A stretch of 64,000 nt of DNA, taken from positions 1 to 64,000 of the forward strand of contig NZ_NRRB01000005.1 in assembly GCF_002282895.1 (NCBI RefSeq). Reading direction: 5' to 3'. Below are positions 63,670 to 64,000 of the stretch, piece by piece. Under the pieces are notes generated by a model. That model saw only the letters and a program-made list of their open reading frames with translations. It was not told where the DNA came from and searched no databases. This DNA comes from Paraferrimonas haliotis (lineage in GTDB: Bacteria; Pseudomonadota; Gammaproteobacteria; Enterobacterales; Shewanellaceae). The translations under genes were made by a program, and so were the position numbers. Position 1 is the stretch's first letter, and every line of letters starts with the position of its first letter.

Positions 63670-64000
63670 TTACGGCTGAGCCAGTAGCTCAACCAAGGTT
63701 TGCTGTAATTCGGTTTGCTGCTGCTCTGTTAGCGGCTGACCTTGGCTATTTTTCAGCATAAAGAAATCCTCAGCACGCTCACCAATGGTGGTGATTTTAG
63801 CGGACTGTAGAGATATCTGACAGCGATAGAAAGCTTCTCCAACTTTAGCCAGTAATCCTGGTTTGTCTAACGCTATCAACTCTACCATGGTTGTACCATG
63901 ACGATTACCCTCAAGAAAACTGACCTGGGTCACAACTTTAAAAGGTTTCATCTGTCGCGACAGGCGTCTTGCGTTCGGTAATTTGGGATTTTCCTTGGCG
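63670..64000 (-). CDS. glnD: Uridylyltransferase GlnD, C-terminal part
   Basis: The frame is open to the end of the window; only the last 110 or so residues are seen. They are the second ACT domain: [22 protein letters not shown]-type opening, [21 protein letters not shown] and an [15 protein letters not shown] segment. GlnD uridylylates PII and senses glutamine through its ACT domains. An internal ATG at 63951 is not the real start; the codons upstream continue ([10 protein letters not shown]). Gene order dapD-glnD, minus strand, follows E. coli. Confidence 0.9.
   Translation of the reverse strand, partial: AKENPKLPNARRLSRQMKPFKVVTQVSFLEGNRHGTTMVELIALDKPGLLAKVGEAFYRCQISLQSAKITTIGERAEDFFMLKNSQGQPLTEQQQTELQQTLVELLAQP

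Overview
The window is a 64-kb stretch of a gammaproteobacterial chromosome, most like a marine, sodium-using member of the Alteromonadales/Vibrionales side of the class. The evidence is a complete Na+-translocating NADH:quinone reductase operon (nqrABCDEF-apbE-nqrM), a Na+-pumping oxaloacetate decarboxylase (oadGAB), LuxS, Syd, an E. coli-type queF/syd/csrB/yqcC/truC/yqcA neighbourhood, VF-type QueF, UbiUVT, TrhP and many gammaproteobacterial DUF families. No phage, integrase, insertion sequence or CRISPR array was seen; almost everything is core chromosome, with small accessory patches.

Layout. 1-490: the 3' part of tRNA-Ser(GCU), followed by 2.7 tandem copies of a 160-bp unit. Each unit starts with the last 18 bp of the tRNA and carries a terminator, two hairpins with AGGA loops and an Arg-rich short ORF; this resembles the E. 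coli tyrT/rtT/tpr locus. 492-4540: a lipoprotein with a barrel-like C-terminus, a YiaVW-type membrane fusion pair and a divergent LysR gene. 4631-9389: oadGAB, an unlisted 55-aa membrane protein and a dicarboxylate/amino-acid symporter. 9663-19158: yqaA, an M16 peptidase lipoprotein, gshA, a lipoprotein, a lytic-transglycosylase-like lipoprotein, and xseB-ispA-dxs. 19345-29576: thiI, panE-like, vanZ-like, yajQ, ampG-hyp-ppiA-like-yajG, rlmG, alkB-like, bolA, gnd. 29697-35626: a TRAP transporter, luxS and a Fur-box TonB receptor. 35978-44260: nqrABCDEF, apbE, nqrM and a LexA-controlled dinB. 44341-48776: LysR, an outer-membrane barrel, and ubiV-ubiU divergent from ubiT. 48786-53125: a ferredoxin, a ToxR-like membrane regulator with a small partner, a divergent Tat-exported split-Soret-type dihaem protein with a lipoprotein, and an orphan secreted protein. 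53325-64000: trhP, a lipoprotein, queF, syd, small genes, the regulatory RNA csrB with an upstream GacA/UvrY box, DUF3301/DUF3549, yqcC, truC, yqcA, dapD and the 3' end of glnD.

How the genes work together. Sodium energetics dominate: OadGAB and Nqr build a Na+ gradient, and the SLC1-type symporter and the TRAP importer can spend it. ApbE and NqrM, needed to mature Nqr, are encoded directly behind it. Quinone supply without oxygen is covered by UbiUVT, and the related U32 protein TrhP modifies tRNA. Isoprenoid precursors (dxs, ispA) and glutathione (gshA) are made from the 13-19 kb block. Global regulation is represented by csrB, luxS, glnD, a Fur box and a LexA box.

The points most worth a second look are the tRNA-Ser repeat array with its Arg-rich ORFs and AGGA-loop hairpins; the ToxR-like/split-Soret locus with a helically phased TGTAAT operator candidate; csrB, recognised from 18 GGA motifs and a perfect TGTAA-N8-TTACA box; and several small genes too short for ordinary ORF calling.
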